A stretch of 64,000 nucleotides of DNA from Lachnospiraceae bacterium (GTDB lineage: Bacteria; Bacillota; Clostridia; Lachnospirales; Lachnospiraceae): the NCBI GenBank assembly GCA_017521985.1, contig JAFXAZ010000008.1, forward strand, positions 121,867 to 185,866. Direction: 5' to 3'. A program made the translations under genes and the position numbers. The notes beneath the pieces are model-generated. The model was not told the origin of the DNA, did no database searches, and saw only the letters and a list, made by a program, of their open reading frames with translations. This document shows, piece after piece, positions 61,618-64,000 of the stretch (its first letter is position 1; each line of letters opens with the position of its first letter).

Positions 61618-61648
61618 GGCATCTGTTAGAAATGGCAGGTGCCTTTTT
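61618..61648 (+). terminator. Terminator of the AAA-TOPRIM unit
   Basis: GGCATCTG / CAGGTGCC (one G-T pair) followed by TTTTT. Confidence 0.85.
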
Positions 61649-61718
61649 GCAGCGTTTGCAAATGATCCGCTGGTAACTTGCGGTATGGAAGACGCAAGAA
61701 AGTTGTTTGAGGTGAAGC

Positions 61719-62207
61719 CTAGCGCTTCACCTTTATATTTTTCTGCGCCCAGATTTTCAGGGCGGTTGCGTTTGATGCAATTTGGTCTAAGGATTCTAAA
61801 ATGGCGTAGAATTGGCTTTCCTCGGCTTCTTCTACAATACCATCTTCGCTGATGGAAATGAGAGATTTGCGTAATACATCAATATCTTTAAGGGAACCCA
61901 GTACCTTAAGGGTAAGGCGGTCTAAATCATCCACAGTAACCTCGCGTACATTGCCGATGCCGATAGGGCATTCCTTGGCACAAAAGGAGTTGAGCAGCTC
62001 CGGCGCATTGTAGGCCTTGGCCATCAGGACCACTTCCTCAGGGTATGGGAAAATAGTTTCTAATTCTATACGCGCAAGGCGAGTGCGGTCGATGCCCAAA
62101 ATCTCAGCGGCTTTTTCACGACTGCTGAAGTCTTCATTGCGCTCTGCGGCATCCATACGTGCTTTGTAATACATATTGTCTAAGGTCTTGGTTGCTTTTT
62201 TTCCCAT
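61719..62207 (-). CDS. XRE-like helix-turn-helix protein
   Basis: Start set at ATG 62207 after AGGAG, not the longer frame to 62243. The 162-aa protein has a degenerate helix-turn-helix 'SREKAAEILGIDRTRLARIE' near residues 29-48, then 'PYPEEVVLMAKAYNAPELLN'. A cysteine pair 'FCAKECPIG' follows, and the C-terminal 70 residues are helical. Similar short XRE proteins are common in Clostridia without known targets. The stop codon sits in the loop of a nine-base hairpin (AGGTGAAGC/GCTTCACCT, 61710-61732). Confidence 0.75.
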   Translation of the reverse strand: MGKKATKTLDNMYYKARMDAAERNEDFSSREKAAEILGIDRTRLARIELETIFPYPEEVVLMAKAYNAPELLNSFCAKECPIGIGNVREVTVDDLDRLTLKVLGSLKDIDVLRKSLISISEDGIVEEAEESQFYAILESLDQIASNATALKIWAQKNIKVKR

Positions 62208-62353
62208 GTCCGATTCTCCTGTAAGAATTTGTAAAATAAACAATATTATTGTACCTCTAAATAAAAGTGTTGTAAAGGAAATTCTTTTCTTTGCTATTCT
62301 TCTTAAGATATGATATGATTATTTTGTATGTACATAGCAGAGGAGCAAAAAAG

Positions 62354-63865
62354 ATGAATACTAAAAAATCTTTAATAAAAAGGTTTATTCCATATTTTTA
62401 CCCATATAAGCATTTATTGTTTTTGGATTTATTTTGTGCGGCGCTTACCACCATTTGTGAATTGGTTTTGCCGATGATTTTACGCTATATTACCAACCAG
62501 GGACTGGAGGATTTAGCAGCACTTTCCGTGGAGACCATTGGGAAGCTGGGGCTTTTGTATCTGGTGCTTCGTATTGTAGACTGTGCAGCGTATTATTTTA
62601 TGGCCGGCTGGGGGCACATTATGGGAACCCGCATGGAGACCAACATGCGAAGGGACGCTTATGAGCACTTACAGCAGTTATCCAATACGTATTATAACAA
62701 TACCAAAGTCGGCACCATTATGGGACGTATCACCAATGACTTGTTTGATGTGACGGAGTTTGCACATCATTGTCCTGAAGAATTTTTTGTGGCTGCCATT
62801 AAACTGGTTGTTTCGTTTGTGATTTTGGCAGGCATCAATGTTCCGCTTACGGTTATTGTGTTTTTAGTAGTGCCGGTGATGATTGCGGTTTGTATGCCGT
62901 TAAATTTGCGTCTGCGTCAAAGATTTCGCGAACAACGTGTACAGATTGGTGAATTGAATGCCCGCATTGAGGACAGCCTTTTGGGACAGAAGGTGGTAAA
63001 GGCATTTACGAATGAAGCAAAAGAGCAGGAGAAGTTTGAAGAGGACAATCAGAAGTTCCGCAGCATTAAAGAGCGTAGTTATCATGTTATGGCAAGCTTC
63101 CACACTACTACTCGTACCTTTGATGGTATCATGTATCTGGTGGTGCTTTTTGCAGGCGGTATTTTTATGGTAAAGGGTATGATTACGGCAGGCGATTTGA
63201 TGGCCTATGTAATGTATGTAAATACCTTGATTACCACCATTCGTCGTATCGTAGAGTTTGCAGAGCAGTTCCAACGCGGTATGACCGGTATTGAGCGCTT
63301 TTATGAGATTATGGATTCTGATATTGAGATTTTCGATGAGCCGGGAGCTGTGGATCTCGTTGCCCCAACCGGAGAAATTTGTTTCGACCATGTATCTTTC
63401 TCATATCCGGACGATCACAATACCGTATTTACGGATTTAAATCTTCGTATTAAGGCTGGTGAAAAGGTAGCCATTGTGGGACCTAGCGGCGGCGGTAAGA
63501 CTACCCTTTGTAATCTGGTGCCTAGATTCTATGAAATTGACGCGGGCAGACTTACGGTGGATGGCAGGGATGTGCGTGAGTATACCTTAAAGAGCCTGCG
63601 CGGTGCTATCGGCATGGTGCAGCAGGATGTGTATTTATTTAGTGGTACCATTTATGAAAATATTGTATATGGACGTTTGAATGCGACCCGTGAGGAAGTT
63701 ATAGAAGCGGCAAAAAAAGCCGGTGCCCATGAGTTTATCATGCAGCTAAAGGATGGCTATGACACCTATGTGGGTGAGCGCGGCGTGAAGCTTTCCGGTG
63801 GACAGAAGCAGCGTATCAGTATTGCACGTGTCTTTTTAAAAAATCCACCGATTATTATTTTGGAT
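62354..63865 (+). pseudogene. ABC exporter (fused permease-ATPase), interrupted after Walker B
   Basis: Start set at ATG 62354, eight bases after AGGAG. The first 300 residues are an exporter membrane domain ('KVGTIMGRITNDLFDVTEFA'). The nucleotide-binding domain has Walker A 'VAIVGPSGGGKTTLCNLVPR', the Q-loop 'GMVQQDVYLFSG' and the signature 'GVKLSGGQKQRISIARVF'. At Walker B ('PPIIILD') the expected 'EATSALD' is missing; foreign sequence adds ten unrelated codons and a stop at 63896-63898. About 70 residues (D-loop, H-switch) are lost unless they resume beyond the window. Confidence 0.85.
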
Positions 63866-64000
63866 GTAAACTGTAGTACCCCTTTGAGGTGTGTATAGAG
63901 TGTATTGTGTAAGAAATAGATGAGAAAAATGACTGTATACACAGAAAAGTAATAAAAATGTGTATTGTGTTAGAGGAAGTGTAGTCAAAAGAGATGACTA
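63866..64000. mobile_element. Probable insertion-sequence end inside the ABC exporter gene
   Basis: The reading frame breaks at 63866 and unrelated AT-rich DNA follows. GTGTATTGTGT occurs at 63900-63910 and again at 63960-63970, exactly 60 bases apart; repeated binding sites near the tip are typical of some insertion sequences such as the IS21 family. The first bases TGTAAACTG fit a TG-type tip. No transposase is in the window, so the family is a guess. Confidence 0.5.

Overview
The window looks like chromosomal DNA from a gut- or rumen-type Lachnospiraceae (Clostridia). The evidence is a low-to-moderate GC content, AGGAGG-type ribosome sites, the core order dgt-dnaG-rpoD-trmK-Nif3-nucleoside kinase, Lpl-type sugar ABC genes without their own ATPase, and many AraC/LacI regulators. 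The genus is inferred from this style, not measured.

Layout. 1-6.8 kb: the 3' end of a surface protein, a 49-aa peptide gene, and a four-gene operon of two PF12831-type FAD oxidoreductases and two Gfo/Idh/MocA dehydrogenases. 6.8-10.7 kb: an AraC regulator, a GH88 unsaturated uronyl hydrolase, a protein with a discoidin-like C-terminal domain, and an aromatic-acid-exporter-like membrane protein. 10.7-16.8 kb: an accessory island. It holds a frameshifted Abi_2/AbiF-like HEPN gene behind a consensus promoter and a predicted two-hairpin RNA, a collapsed prophage (XRE, ImmA, Cro-like start, holin-like gene), a Fic protein, a truncated metallophosphoesterase, a tRNA-Leu with anticodon AAG beside an att-like repeat, and an Rpn-type nuclease with a 24-bp tandem repeat. 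17-25.2 kb: CidA/LrgB genes and the conserved replication/transcription core. 25.2-26.4 kb: an orphan NMT1-type lipoprotein.

26.4-50.4 kb is the metabolic centre, a large locus for taking up and degrading a uronic-acid-containing oligosaccharide inside the cell. A heparinase II/III-type gene comes first. An eleven-gene operon follows (RraA-like, SDR, heparinase, GH105/88, D-2-hydroxyacid dehydrogenase, Zn alcohol dehydrogenase, KduD-like SDR, discoidin-like protein, PL22-like beta-propeller, GH2, SGNH esterase). After it come an LplABC-like importer, a third heparinase-type gene and a membrane-anchored AraC sensor. The lyases and glycosidases have no signal peptides, so oligomers would be imported by the lipoprotein and two permeases and cut in the cytoplasm. 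The first two transcription units share a copied promoter, leader and first codons. KduI, KdgK and KdgA are absent, so the fate of the unsaturated uronate is open.

50.4-59.7 kb: an AraC/LacI pair diverging from galK-galM-galT, then an SGNH-like protein, an AEC transporter and an esterase diverging from a LysR gene. 59.8-61.6 kb: an AAA ATPase plus a TOPRIM/RloB-like small protein behind a strong promoter, a candidate anti-phage pair. 61.7-64 kb: an HTH regulator and an ABC exporter gene interrupted just after Walker B by foreign DNA that looks like an insertion-sequence end. No CRISPR array, rRNA or replication origin was seen.
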